Source of the DNA: Castanea sativa
Taxonomy: Eukaryota > Streptophyta > Magnoliopsida > Fagales > Fagaceae
Length of the DNA: 64,000 nucleotides
Direction of reading: 5' to 3'
Assembly (NCBI RefSeq): GCF_040712315.1
Contig: NC_134017.1
Span: forward strand, 4,494,001-4,558,000
In this document: positions 20,761 to 33,086 of the stretch, in pieces
How the letters are laid out: each line of letters starts with the position of its first letter
Numbering within the stretch: the first letter of the stretch is position 1
The notes under the pieces: model-generated
What the model saw: only the letters and a program-made list of their open reading frames with translations
Database searches by the model: none
Told to the model about the DNA's origin: nothing
Position numbers and translations under genes: made by a program

Positions 20761-23254
20761 TCTATGTCTGTTTAATTCATTTATTTGTTTTTTTCTTTCT
20801 TTCTTTCTTTCTATCAGTTGGTTCTAAGGCATTTGATCAATAATATGTAGCTCATATCCATGACCATAAAAAAATAGTCATTCCTTACTATGCAGATGAC
20901 TGCAATAAATTGGGGGTGCCATATTTTTTCTACCAGAAAAAAAAATATTTGTTAGTGATTATTGAACTCTAGTGGCTATCATTGAATAATTACCCAATTT
21001 GTTGTGCCAATTGTCCTTTCACCTTGGTAAAACAAGTAGCTAACACGTTTTTAGAGTTACTAGTTGCTAATGTGTGCCATGCATTAGAGAGTTAAAGAAA
21101 AAATGCAAATATTTAATTAGCTAATGGAGGAAATTCGGATTTATTGTTTTAATGCTAGAACCAACGACTTTGTAGTTCTTCACCTTCCCATAACAACCAA
21201 ATGCATAACAGAAAGGTTAACATAAGTATGTGTCCAGCAGCCGTTTTTCAGCTTAAATTATCAAAATCAAACCTTCATAGTCAGTCTAATAATCTATGTA
21301 TAAAAGGGAGGGGGGGGGGGGGGGGGTGCTGTTGTGAATTTATTCATTTCATAACAACTGGAAAATAGAACGCTAGCGTCAAGCACTAACAAAATGCCAT
21401 CCAAATTTTAATACAAGTTTAATTGTTTTTCAGTATAAATTATCAAATCCACCAATATATCGATACTCTTCCACCAATTTATTAATACTCTTAAGATGAC
21501 TTCAACTAGCGAAGGAGTCCTGCTTCTTTTCTTTTTTCTTTTTTTCAATCTTATGCTTGCAAATACTTATATTGAATGCTTATAAATAAAAAAATATACA
21601 CTGTTCGAGACCATGGATTTTCTCCATCCACCTTGAAAGTTTCTATTATATAAATCCTAAAAATCTCACAAAAACATAGCATTAAGGAATACTCAAAATC
21701 TATGAAGCAAAAGATGAACTATATCAATAGATATACCAACATCGTATTGCAATAGAAGTGCGACAATTGGAACTTCAATTTTAGTAGCCTATTCATTTGG
21801 CTTCCTATTGTCCTAAGTATCAACCACAGCCAGTTCATCGTTGTGTAGTTCAATCAAATCACCATAGTGCAAAAGCACCCTTAGTCTTTCCTATATATTA
21901 TTTAGAATTAAAAAACAAATTCAATCGAATAGTTTATAGATATTAGATAGTAAGATTTTCTTTTTAGGCCAAATTAAAAGTGACAAATTGGAGTTAAATA
22001 TGTGGTTATCTTTCGCCATATTTATTTATCAAATAATCCCTTTTTATTTATAACTAATAAATTGAACCATGATATCTCAGTTGAAAACATCTGACGTTCC
22101 AATTGATCTACAAAGCTCTTAGTAGTCCTTCATCACACACCTTGCAAAGTTTAATTGAAGTGATTTTGATCGGAAAGTTTTTTACTTTCCACTCATCCTT
22201 TTGGAAGGAAGAAGTACCGTTTAAGTAAGAATTCATTGGCGCTACCAATATGCACATGATGATGGGAAGTTTTACTGGGAAGTTTTATCTGATGCTGCAT
22301 TGACAAATTACCCATCAATTTAAAGCTAAGTATATAATTTTCTCGAACTGCTTCATTAAATTGGATCCTTAACCATAGTAGAAATGTTGTGTGTGCATAT
22401 TCCTTTGCTAAACTTAGAAGGATTCCTACATGGAAAAAAATAACATTCAACGTAAAAGAGCATTAAAAAAATCTCAAAGGCAAAAAGAGCATTATACTTC
22501 CACAAAGGACAAAACTTATGTACAATATTTTAGGTGCTAGCAGTTTCTTAGGTTCCACCTCTCAAGGGCGGACCTAAGTAATGCATTAGGGTGGCCATGG
22601 CCCCTCCAAAATTTTTTAAATCCTCTCTAATTGTAGGTAAAACTAGTTCTCACTCCCTTTGATTTAAGAGCTGGCCCCCATATGATAAAAAACTCCCCCC
22701 CCCCCCCCCCGCTCCCTCTACACGTCAGCCATAAGAATTCCCTTTCCTCACCTTAAATCCCTACTTTTCAGCCATAAAGATTCATTCATTTTGTTTTTTC
22801 CATTCTCCATTAAAAGCCACCGGTAGATCCCATCTTTATTTATTCAATTATTTTTTTGCTAAAAGCCTAAGACCATATCCTATGTCCTGATGTCCATGTC
22901 CATGTCCTTTACTACAATTTTACCCCTCACTTTTACAAATTTTTAGTCATTCAATTTTCTTAATAGGATAAAGTCATAAAACTGAGGTGTAGTACATTAT
23001 ATTTCTCAATTAAACTCTATTTGTATCTTATTTGTCATGGTAAACATGTGTTTGAATTTAATTGAGAAACCTAACGTATTACAATTTAGATATTGTACTT
23101 AAAGTTTTGCAATTTCCCAAAACTATTACAATATCACCTTGCACTTTATAGCCACCCAAAAGAGTCTACTTATCACCATTACCGGGTGCTCTCTCTTCAA
23201 TTTCTCTTCATTATTTCTTCCTTACGATGCTCAATTGGTCGATTAGTTTATTTA
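20761..23254. other. Intergenic DNA; homopolymer and microsatellite tracts, no gene
   Basis: It contains a (TTTC) run at about 20791-20813, a G-run at 21310-21326 and a C-run at 22695-22710. Around 22560-22760 the sequence GGCGGACCTAAGTAATGCAT and following GGTGGCCATGGCCCCTCC resemble a common plant DNA-transposon terminus, with a shorter echo near 49535-49590; no borders were found. The open frame at 22193-22450 (minus) has no recognisable feature. Confidence 0.5.
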
Positions 23255-23691
23255 TGTTAGGAATGCTATAAGAATATGAATAATAGTTGTTGTACTGAGA
23301 TTTAGATAGTTAGTTAGTTACAATTCCAAGCATATTAATCACATTTAGCACGTTGGAATTGTTAATGCACATGAGAAATAATAGAACTAGTAGGATGAGG
23401 CCATGTGGGCCAATGAGATTAGAGCTAGTCCCTTATAAATATATGATTGTTATTTAACATTGGATCATGGAAGAATAAACCAATTGCTTAGTGCATTAGT
23501 TCATCTCTCTCTCTTAATCTCTTTCTCAATATTTCTCTATAGAGGGTGACTACCTCGAATTAAATCAATTCCCCTACAATTTATATCCATCTTCATTAAG
23601 AACCACTGGGTTCCTAACAATTGGTATTAGAGTCATCGATCTTGATACAAACGAATGTGACCGAAGAGAAATTTGGAAAGAATTACGGCAA

Positions 23692-23919
23692 ATGGTGAAC
23701 AAAGTTTCAAAGAATGTCAAGGTTTTGTACGAATCTCACAATGCCATTTTAGAAAAGCTCAAGGCCTTGGCTAAATCTAACAAGGTCATGAATGAAGAGT
23801 TCTCAAAATTGCAAGAGCGTCTTGAGAATATGACAGAAGACAAGTTACAATCTCTTAATTCAATGGAACTCAAAGAACAAATCAAGTTCCAAGAATTTGC
23901 TACTGTTGTTGCAAGCTGA
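23692..23919 (+). CDS. Small coiled-coil ORF inside the non-autonomous LTR element (75 aa)
   Basis: The frame encodes a charged, Leu/Lys/Glu-rich helix (for example KLQERLENMTEDK) with heptad-like spacing, likely a coiled coil. It lies 58 bp after the primer-binding site, where gag would start, and could be a gag remnant. No domain was recognised. It is probably a relic of the element and not a host gene. Confidence 0.4.
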   Translation: MVNKVSKNVKVLYESHNAILEKLKALAKSNKVMNEEFSKLQERLENMTEDKLQSLNSMELKEQIKFQEFATVVAS

Positions 23920-23957
23920 GATGTTGATTTTGTGTCAAAGTAGATGATGATATACAT

Positions 23958-24326
23958 GTGCACACTACCCTTGAATTTCAATCCAAAGAACCAACAAAGA
24001 AGGTGATGATGATCTTCCAAGAACCAATTCTTGATGTACCAATGGAGGCTTCCATTCAAGAGTCTATGATTCAAGAATTGGCAATCCAAGTATCGTTGAT
24101 CCAAGAATCCAAGATGCAAGCGCCAAAAATTTTAATGGTTCTAAAATCAATTGAGGTCTTGACGATACAAGAACATTCCAAGGTTCAAAGAACCAATGAG
24201 ACCTTGAAAATTGAAGAACCATTGAAGGCTCAAGAATCCAAGCAAAGTTTAAAGATCTACGAAGAAGAAACCTTCATATGCACAGGACCGCTTGTTAAAG
24301 AGAAATGCATGAATATGGTGATCTAA
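23958..24326 (+). CDS. Repetitive Gln/Glu-rich ORF inside the non-autonomous LTR element (122 aa)
   Basis: The frame carries IQES/IQEL/IQEP-like short repeats (residues 30-90) rich in Ile, Gln and Glu. Two stops near 23919 and 23941 separate it from the previous frame. A shifted frame after its stop contains VLVHWKVSFDEDAIS near 24340, suggestive of the chromodomain-like tail of a Ty3/gypsy pol. Low-complexity, function unknown; likely element-derived. Confidence 0.35.
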   Translation: MHTTLEFQSKEPTKKVMMIFQEPILDVPMEASIQESMIQELAIQVSLIQESKMQAPKILMVLKSIEVLTIQEHSKVQRTNETLKIEEPLKAQESKQSLKIYEEETFICTGPLVKEKCMNMVI

Positions 24327-24620
24327 ATGTCACTAAGGTATTGGTCCATTGGAAGGTCTCCTTTGATGAAGATGCTATTTCACTAACACCTAATGGGCAA
24401 GGTGTTTTCAAGGGGAGGGAAATGCTAGGAATGCTATAAGCATATGGATAATAACTGTTGTACTGAGATTTAGTTAATTAGTTAGTTACAATTCTAAGCA
24501 TGTTAATCACATTTTGCACATGTTAGAATTATTAATGCACATGAGGAATAACGGAACCAATAGAATGAGGCCATGTGGGCCAATGAGATTAGAACTAGTC
24601 TCCTATAAATACATGATTAT

Positions 24621-25585
24621 TGTAAAGTTGTGATTTACAACTATTATGTTCTAATACTTTAAAACAATTGGCAAACTATGAGTACAAACTTATCTAGGTA
24701 TAAATCTTAGAATCTATAGAGTTTATTAGACAATGCTCAAGGTGTTACAAGTCAGAATAGAAGAAAATACAAGCTGCAGAAAGAAGAGTTTAAATTCAAT
24801 GAAATCCAACCGATCAAAAATTAGATCCGACCAATCGAAAATCAAAGACATGAAATTTCAGTGAAATCTGACCGATCAAAAATTAGATCCGACCGAATCG
24901 AAAATCGCAGACATGAAATTTTTGCAAAATTCTATTTCAGCCCAAACTCTACTCAAAGTTTTGGGTTTCAAGTGAAATACTTATAGTATATAAAGGAAAA
25001 CCCTAACTACATTTTTCAGAGCTTTTTGAGAGACTTCTGAGGTGCTCTTGTGAGATCTAAAAGGTATTGTTCATTCCTCTTTCAAAGTCATTAACGAAAA
25101 TTATTTTCATATCATTAGATAGGATAGATCTGAAGTTGCTGCAACAAGATCAACATCTACTGATGATCTAAACCTTCAAGGGTGGGATCTCAAAGTTACA
25201 AGCAAGGTGACTTGTGTTAGTGTAAATCCAAGAAGAGAAGGAGTTTGTGGATTCCGAGCTTGCACGTAATCATGTCAGTAAGTTACTACATGAGGTAGCA
25301 ATAGATTTAGGGTTAAATATGATTGTAAAAACTTCAATTCTCTTATAGTGGAATTACTTTACCTTAAGGATAGTTAAGTTAAATCCTCCTCAAATTTTTA
25401 CCTTGCAACGGTTCGTTTCATCGATTTTCTTGGGTCATCATATTGTGGTGCTATTTATTTTTCGCTGCTTTGCATGATATGATTTATTTGTGTTTACTTA
25501 GATCTGAATAATTAATCTAAGTAATCAAATGGTTAATATATTAGGTTAAAAAATCTATTTTAAGGAGTCTAAACGAACAAACAAC
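24621..25585 (+). mobile_element. LTR of a copia-like family (copy 2)
   Basis: It starts TGTAAAGTTGTGATTTACAA at 24621, directly truncating the preceding element, and contains AACAATTGGCAAACTATGAG, a TATA-like TATAAAGGAAAACCC near 24995 and TACATGAGGTAGCAATAGAT near 25288. It aligns with 1585-2430 (inverted) and 11139-11797. The end near 25585 is approximate and no target duplication was found, so it is either a solo LTR or a truncated copy. Confidence 0.65.
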
Positions 25586-25654
25586 AACTATGTTTTATGT
25601 TGTCTTTATTTCATAACAAAAAGTGTTGTAATTGCATTAATTTTAATCCATGTA

Positions 25655-25948
25655 TTTTGCGAAGGAGCTGATCAAGACCGTCGTTTCCAAGTCCGTCGAG
25701 GCCTTTCAGCAGACTAAGGAGTACAACACTGTGCTCTTTAGTTGGTACTACAAGGGTTTCAAGCTCCTCTAGCGATACCTCGTCAAGCATCCCACTAGTG
25801 TGGACCCAGAAAACTTAGATCTGAAGGAGGTGGATAAGGAGATGGTGGTGGCCGAGGCCTCTCAGCCTACTGCTACTACTCCTGAGGCTGATGCTCTAGA
25901 GAATGCTCCAATGCCTCCCCTTATCGGTGGTGATGAGGCTACTGTTTG
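25655..25948 (+). pseudogene. Remnant of the opposite-strand extra ORF of a Retand-like element
   Basis: A GC-richer frame reads KELIKTVVSKSVEAFQQTKE, then FSWYYKGFKLL with a stop, then LVKHPTSVDPENLDLKEVDK, and an Ala/Pro/Thr-rich tail ending TGA near 25948. It lies downstream of the minus-strand pol (26876-32393) but on the other strand. Tat/Retand-lineage elements are known to carry an additional ORF, often antisense, between pol and the 3' LTR, and its composition fits the C-terminus of such proteins. A second, longer example is at 41974-44262. Confidence 0.5.
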
Positions 25949-26221
25949 AACCTGCTTATGTATATGTTTCATGTTTTGTTTGTTTGTTTTTGTTTTTTTG
26001 GGTTCCCAATATGTTTTTTGGGCTTTTGATTCTATATCCAGAACAATATTTTTAGTCTAATTTAAGAACAATGTTTCTTGCCTAGTGTTTTTGGGCTTCT
26101 GTTTCAGGCAGAGTGTACTTATGCTTACTGTTTATTTTTATGCCTTCGTTGATTAGTCCTTCATTTTGCCTGCATGTGACTTGCCAGAATCCTCTTCCAT
26201 TTACCCTCGTTTGTGGGGGCT

Positions 26222-26775
26222 TGGTCAATTTCAAATTAGGAGTCTGGCTGATTAGGCTTCGTCAATGATTTGCATTATTCTAGGCTGACTCCTATCACTT
26301 AGCCAATCTCTTTAGATGACTTACACCCATTCGGGGGATTTTGTCATTTGGCCCTGATAATAATTTACATCCTTCTAGGTGAAATCTTATTATTTAGCTA
26401 GTTTTTAGGTGACTTACACTCATTTAAGGGATCTTGTCATTTGGTTTCGTCAGTAATTTACATCCATCTATGTGGAATCTTCTCACTTAGCTAGTTTTTA
26501 GGTGACTTACACCCATTTAAGGGATCTTGTCATTTGGCTTCATTAGTAATTTACATTTGTATAGGTAGAATCTTATTACTTAGCCAATTTTTAGGTGACT
26601 TACACCCATTTAAGAGATCTTGTAATTTGGCTTTGTTAGTAATTTACATCCGTCTAAGCGGAATCTTATTACTTAGCCAATTTTTAGGTGACTTACACCC
26701 ATTTAAGAGATCTTGTCATTTGGTTTTGTCAGTAATTTACATCCGTCTAGGAGAAATCTTATTACTTAGGTAATT
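26222..26775. repeat. 93-bp tandem array (about six units)
   Basis: The landmark TGACTTACAC recurs with starts at 26315, 26408, 26501, 26594 and 26687, exactly 93 bp apart, preceded by a more diverged partial unit from about 26222. The unit length is a multiple of three, so the frame at 26534-26773 stays open; it is not a gene. The array sits between the end of the gypsy pol and the antisense ORF, in the 3' untranslated region, a place known to breed tandem repeats in Tat-lineage elements. Confidence 0.92.
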
Positions 26776-26875
26776 TTTATTACTTCTGGGCTTGCATACA
26801 GTCCATTGGGATATTGGCTGAATAGTAATTTTATTGATTTCTTTCAAAAGTGAATACAATCGTCTGTTACATTTT

Positions 26876-29800
26876 TTAGTGGTACTACTTCAAATGCTCA
26901 ATATTCCACAGTCGTGGTAGTTTCTTCCCGTCTATCATTTCTAGATGATGGCTACCTCGTCTTGAGTAATGGATAACCTTGTAGGGTCCTTCCTAGGTTA
27001 GACCAAGCTTCCCCTGGGTTTGATCCTTAGTAGCGGGCGTGACTTTACGTAAAACGAGGTCCCCTATGTTTAGTCGCTTGAGTTTCACTCTCTTGTTGCA
27101 GTATTCAGCCATCTTCTGTTGGCACTTTGTCATCGTTTGGGATGCTCCGTCCCTTACTTCATCCAAGAAATCCAAGTTAACTCTCAGCTGATCGTCGTTG
27201 CTGCTTTCACTAAAGACTTGTCTTCTCATGCTGTTGATTCCCACTTCAACTGGAATTACTGCCTCAATGCCATAGGTAAGCCTGAAGGGAGTTTCTCCTG
27301 TTTGGGTTCTCACTATAGTTTTGCTTCTTCCACCCGAGTTTTGATGATCTTGAGCAATGTCCGGTTCGTCACTTATGTCTTTCCATTGGCCTGGGGGTGG
27401 CCTAGACGAAAACTGGTTCTTGATCCCCAATACCAAGCAAAATTCTTTGAAGCTTTGACTGTCAAATTGCCACCCGTTGTTCGATATGATCGTCCGTGGT
27501 ATTCCAAATCTGTAAACTATATTCTTCCACACGAAGTTCTGGATCTTTGTCTCCATGATGGTTGCAAGTGCTTCTGTTTCAACCCACTTTGTAAAATAGT
27601 CAATAGCGACCAGTAAAAACTTTACTTGTCTCTTACCTCTAGGTAGTGGGCCCACGATGTCAATTTTCCACTAGGCAAATGGCCACTAGGAAGCTATTGG
27701 TGTCAGTCTCTCTGTTGGGATGCGTTGAACGTTCCTAAATCTTTCACATTTGTCACATCTTTCAAGGAACTTTCTTGAATCCTTCTACATAATAGGCCAT
27801 AAGTAACCTGTTTTGATTATCTTACTTACTAGGGACCTTGGGCCTGCATGATCTCAGCAGATTCCTTCATGGACCTCTTCTAAGATGTATTGGCCTCACT
27901 TTCATCGACGCACTTCAAGTAGGGCATGGAGAAGCCTCTTTTGTATAGGGAGTCATTTATGATAGTTAATCTGGTTGCCCTCTTCTTGACTTTCCTAGCT
28001 TCCTCGACGTCCTATGGAAGTCATTCGTCTTAGAGGAAGGATTAGAATTAGGGTCATCCAGCTGTTTTCACTTTGGATGACGAAGGTGAGGATTTCTTCA
28101 ATGCTAGGACATTGCTGAACTGTTAGGATTAGTGCCCTTAAATCCTATTGTATGATGCTATGTATGACATTATGTATGACTTAATGTTATGATTAATAAA
28201 GTTATTTTATTATTATCTAAAAATAATGGTAACATGAATATTTGAACATTATCATATAGTCCATGAAATGCATAGTATGTGATTTATGTGAAAAGTTATC
28301 GAAAATATAAATCACAAGTTCTTTGTAAACTCAGAATTTTAGTTCATAGTCGGTGATGAAACTGGGCATTTCATCTGCGAAGACTATAATATCTCAACTA
28401 AGATGATTTGTCTTAATCATGGAAGTGGAGACTTCTAGTTGATATGTTGATATGTTTTAAGAGTTAAAAAATATTGAACTGGACTGCTGTGAGATTTATA
28501 ATTCTCTAAACCGCTGTTATCTGAATAATAAATCTCACAACTTCTATTCACATGAACTTTAAATCTTGAGAGAATAATAGATCTGATCATGACGTGTAAG
28601 TTGCTTTGATATATTAGGAGTGAGATCTAAAAGTCACGATCAAAACCTCAGTATGTTGGGCAGCCACATTTAGTGTTGATGGAACATATATTTTCAAGAT
28701 GGAATTCATAATCTCTTAAAGTGTTCCTAAGTACTTCTGATCTTTTGGTTTGAATTTCACCGCACTAAAGTACGTTCTCTTGTTCTTGAATTCTGAAATT
28801 TACATAGTACATGTTATCAATTGCAAATGAAGTAGATTCGTTAATTTTTCGCTGTGTATATTTTGTATGCGATACAAACATGAATTTTTCTATCATGAAC
28901 TTCCATCTTTAAATCTGTGCTCATTGGCTCTGCTCCTAATGATGCCTTTTTCCTATCTCGTCTGCCCCCATATTCTGTTTCTAGGGACTTGTATGACTTC
29001 TACCTAATCAAATTCCAACTGCCTTATCCGTCTTAGGTACTTCCGCATCCTTTCCTCCTTTGCTTCATATTCCTCCTTTATTTGCCCCACAATCAACTTT
29101 GAATTGCTCTAGGGAAGTAGGTTTTTGGTGCCCAACACCTTTCCGACCCTTAGTCCCGTCAGTATTACCTTATATTCAGTTTTGTTGTTGGTGGCAGGGA
29201 ACATCAGCTGAACTCCATACTTGGGCGTCTCTCCTTCTAAGGTGATGATAATAACCCCTACTCCCCCCCCTCTTTCGGGCTAATGACCCATCAGTCTAGA
29301 TTGTCCATCTTTCTACTTTGCCCACTTCTTCGTCCTCGTCTAGGACTGTAAACTTGGCGACGAAGTCTGCTAGTGCCTGCACCTTGATAGCTGTTCTGGG
29401 GTGGTACTCAATGTCAAACTAGCTAAGCTCGTTATCACTAGGATTGGATTCGCCTAGAAGTATGGTCGCAGCTTTCGTGAGGCGACAATCAAGGCAAATG
29501 CAATTTTCTCAATTTGTGGGTACTTTTCTTAAGCTTCTTGGAAGGCTTGACTGACATAATAGACTAGGAGTTGTGTTCCACCCTCCTCCCGAATTAAGGC
29601 TGCACTCACGGCTGTAGTTGACACAGCCAAGTACAAATACAAGTCTTCTCCTTATTTGGACGGGCTTAGGAGGGGTGGATTGTTCAAATAGTTTTTGAGC
29701 TCCTAGAAGGCTTTTTCGCACTCTTCCGTCCAGGTGAAAGCTTGCTTCAGAGTCTTGAAGAAGGGCAAGCATTTGTCCATTGCTTTAGAGACGAACCTAT

Positions 29801-32393
29801 TGAGTGCTGCTATTATTCCTGTGAGCTTCTGAACTTCCTTCACAATCTTGGGCGTCGTCATCTCTAGTATGGCTCGCACCTTCTCTAGGTTTGCTTCTAT
29901 CCCTCTTTGGGACACCATAAAGCCTAAGAACTTCCCTGATGCTACCTCAAAGGCACACTTGCTGGGGTTCAACTTCATTTGATACTACCTGAGAGTAGCA
30001 AATGTCTCTTGGAGATCGTCCAGGTGAGCAGACTCCTCCTTGCTCTTGACGAGCATGTCATCCACGTACACTTCCATGTTCCTTCCTATCTATTTGCTAA
30101 ACATCTTATTTACTAACCTCTGGTAGGTTGCTCTAGTGTTTTTCAGTCCGAAAGGCATTATCTTATAGTAGTAAAGCCCTTGGCTTGTGATGAAGGCAGT
30201 CTTTCCTGGTCCTCTTTTGCCATTTTTATCTGATTATATCCCGAGAATGTGTCCATGAATGTAAGGAGCTTGTATCTTGCTGTGGAATCCACCAGCTGAT
30301 CTATCCTCGATTGGGGGAAGCTGTCCATTGGGCAGGCCTTGTTCAAGTCCGTGAAGTCCACGCACATCCTCCATTTTCCATTTGCCTTCTTTACTAGGAC
30401 GATGTTGGCTAGCTAGTCTGGGTAATAGACCTCACGGATAAAGTCCATTGCTAGCAGTTTATTGACCTCATCAATGACTGCTTGGTTTCGTTCTGGAGCA
30501 AAGAATTGTCATTTTTGCTGGACAGGCTTTCTCTCGGGATCTACATTTAGCTAGTGTTGGATGATCTCTGGGGATATGCCTGGCATATCCTCGTGACTCT
30601 ATGCAAAGACGTCTAGGTTCTCCTTGAGGAATTGGACTAGTTTCTTCTTCGTCTCTGTACTCATGGCCATCCCTACCCTTGTATTCTTCATTGGCTCTCA
30701 GTCTACCAACTCCACAGTTTCCAGGGTTTCCACCTTGTCTTCCTCTTTCTACTCTATCATCCATTTATGGGGACTCAAAGGGACATAGTCTACTTGGATC
30801 CAACTTCAACTGCGGAAAAGCAGAAAGGTATATGATGTTCGCAGAGCTACCGTTGTCCACAAGGATTCTCCTGGTGTTGAACCCCTCTATCATAAGCATT
30901 ATAACCAGGGGGTCATTATGCGGCTGCTTCACACCTCTGGCATCTTCTTCCGAGAAAAACATGTCCATGTTCGTTTGTCTCTGCTTCAATAGTGGTATCC
31001 TATAGATGCTGTTCACCTACCTCTAGTGTGATTTCTTGAGGGATCTGAACAATCCTCTTGTGGATGGCCCACCTATGATCATCTTTATCTCCCCGATCGC
31101 ACTCTGTGGATGATGGGACGCATGGTCCTCGTCCCTTGGTGAGGCTTCGTCTTTGTCCTTGTTATTATCTTTGGATCTGCTGGAGTCTTCTTTTTTATGT
31201 ATTTCTGTAACTTCCCTTTCTGGATGAGTTCCTTAATCTGCTCCTTCAGGTCTCAGCAATCTTCTGTGTAGTGGCTGTGATCCTTGTGGAAACGAAAATA
31301 TTTCTTCTTGTCACGCACATTGGGTAATAAGTGCAATGGCCTTGGCCATTTGAGATAATGTTCATCTTTTGATCTGTGCCAAAATTTTATCAACAAACAT
31401 AACTAAAGGAGTGAATTTTACCGTCCAATGGGTTTTATCATCTTTCCTTTTGTTCCCGTCAGTATTCTGACAATCTGTCCATTCCCTTTTTCGTCCTTTT
31501 TAGTTGTCTTCCTTTCTTTCCCTCTCATTGGAATTCTCTACATCTTCTATTGCTGCTAGGGCATCTTCGGCATTCATGTACTTCTGCACCTTCAAGAGCA
31601 TCCTTGCCATCGTTTTAGGGGAATTCTTCACGAACGAGACCAAAAACTCCCTGGACTTCAAACCAACCTTAAAGGTTATTAGCTGTACCTTGTCATAAGC
31701 TTCGTCGACCTTAAAAGTTTCTTGAGTGAAAAGCTTCGCATACGACCTCAGGGTCTCCTTTTCTCCTTGCCTGATGGTAAGCAAGTGGTCTGTTGGCCTT
31801 CTTGGGCGTTGTCCCCTAACAAAGTGGCGTAAGAAGGAATTGCCCAACTGCTCAAAGTTGTCGATGGACAATGTTGGCAACTTCGTGAACCACTCCCTCG
31901 TAGCTCCTTTAAGGGTGGTGGGGAAAGAACAGCATAGAATTGCGTTAGGATGCTGTTGAAGACCTAGGGTTGTCTTGAACATGTTGAGGTGATCTAGAGG
32001 GTCTTTCAGCAAGTCAAACGGCTTGAGCTGAGGTAGATGAAACTTCATTGGCATTGGGCATTCTAGGACCGCCGTCGTGAAGGGTGAATCCGTCCTCTTG
32101 ACCATCCTATCTAGGCTCCGGTCCGTTTTTTCCTTAATTGTGCTCCTCAGCTCGTCCATCTCCTTTCTCATTTCCTGGAGAAGATCCAAGCTTGGTCCCT
32201 CTAGAGTGGCGGGTCTTCAACGGTCATTCCTTCTTTGACTATCTCCATCGTCATCCTGGTTGGTCCCAGACTGGTTCTCCTCTTTTTACTGTCGCATCCT
32301 CATTTCTTGATTCTGTCTGGTAAGCTCCTCCACACTGGCTGTGAGTGTCTGAATTTGTAGAGCTAATGCTGTAGAATCTTGGTTGGACTCCAT
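26876..32393 (-). pseudogene. Decayed Ty3/gypsy gag-pol, Tat/Retand type
   Basis: On the minus strand: gag from an ATG at 32393, best open at 32189-31500 (about 229 codons, with a retrotransposon gag core of the form GATREWFTKLP and LLTIRQGEKETLRSY); protease with [13 protein letters not shown] near 30860; reverse transcriptase with CVDFTDLNKACP near 30350 and YVDD at 30057-30068; an RNase H region from about 29700; integrase with CDKC near 27755, AIDYFTKW near 27600 and ISNNG near 27485, where the catalytic Asp should read SDNG; and the tail LPRLWNIEHLK ending near 26876. Frameshifts and stops are frequent, the integrase Glu region is shifted out of frame, and a solo LTR sits at 28121-28895. 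Confidence 0.9.
28121..28895 (+). mobile_element. Solo LTR nested in the gypsy element
   Basis: The 775-bp insertion starts TGTTAGGATTAGTGCCC and ends TTTTTCTATCA, flanked by TGAAC on both sides (28116-28120 and 28896-28900). It interrupts the minus-strand pol, which continues outside it. TG...CA ends and the perfect 5-bp duplication identify a solo LTR of a different family from the others in the window. The orientation assigned comes from the TGTTAGGATTAGTGCCC end. Confidence 0.88.
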
Positions 32394-32447
32394 CTAGACT
32401 TGTGAGTTGGATGGAACTACGCTCTCAAACCTAAGTACGAAAATGTC

Positions 32448-32467
32448 GTTCCCATAGACGGCACCAA
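32448..32467 (-). other. Primer-binding site of the gypsy element
   Basis: On the minus strand this reads TTGGTGCCGTCTATGGGAAC, just inside the LTR end. TTGGTGCCGTCTGTGGGAA-like sequences are common at this place in plant gypsy elements. It confirms the minus-strand orientation and the position of the 5' LTR. Confidence 0.75.
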
Positions 32468-32472
32468 ACTGA

Positions 32473-32975
32473 TGATGTGGAAATCGTCAGTAGAGTATGT
32501 TCGTCTTAATGAAGCAACAATCTCGTCCCTACGCTCGCAATGGTCGTGAAAAGCCCTCCTTAGATGGTCATCGGTGTGGTGCCTGCCACAGAGTCTCCGA
32601 TGATAAAGTTAGCGCATAAAAACTTTTAAGAAAGTATGAGAGTTTAGAGTATCAAAGCTACGACGTATTAGTATATTTAGGATGTGTGTATGTACCTTGT
32701 CTAGTTCTGAGGGGTGTGTATATATAGCTCTATGGCTCGCAGCCGTTGTAGCCTTAATTGTGGCTTTAGAGCTTCTTTTGTAAGGCCTCTAGGCTCATTA
32801 ATGTGGGTTTTGATGAGCTTACAACAGTCTAACAGTTAGTTTGTAACTGTCCGAAGTATTGACTCCTCTTATTAATGGCTTGCCTTCCTTCCTCCATGAC
32901 ATGGCCGGATGGACGAAGGTGTCTGATAAGATCATCTGGGCAAGAAGGTTCGTTGGTCCTATCACTTACTTGTCA
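32473..32975 (-). mobile_element. 5' LTR of the gypsy element
   Basis: On the minus strand the LTR starts TGACAAGTAAGTGATAGG near 32975 and ends TTCCACATCA at 32473, next to the primer-binding site. A TATA-like TATATATACACACC lies near 32715. The matching 3' LTR was not found left of 25655, where another LTR (24621-25585) truncates the element, so the gypsy copy is incomplete. Confidence 0.7.
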
Positions 32976-33086
32976 TTTTTGGTGTTTTTTTTGGGGGGGA
33001 TAAACGATTACATTTGTAAATACTTATTTCATTTTGGTACAAGCTGTTCTTTATGCGTGTGGTTTGAACTTATGTATAAAGTTATT

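Larger units (their letters stand above)
23255..24620 (+). mobile_element. Short non-autonomous LTR retrotransposon (TRIM/LARD-like)
   Basis: The 5' LTR at 23255-23619 (365 bp) begins TGTTAGGAATGC and ends TTCCTAACA. A direct repeat of it starts at 24423 (TGCTAGGAATGC) and is cut at 24620 by the next LTR. Immediately after the 5' LTR is a Met-tRNA-type primer site, TGGTATTAGAGTC (23622-23634); just before the 3' LTR is the purine tract AAGGGGAGGGAA (about 24410-24422). The 800-bp interior has no pol domains, only two small frames and a VLVHWK-containing stretch near 24340 reminiscent of the end of a gypsy pol. It must have depended on another element for movement. Confidence 0.85.

Noticed and set aside
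26534..26773. 79-codon frame with an internal 31-residue repeat
   Set aside because: The repeat is the 93-bp tandem DNA array read in frame; 93 is divisible by three, so it stays open by chance.
27119..27616. 165-codon plus-strand frame
   Set aside because: It is the antisense shadow of the gypsy integrase on the minus strand.
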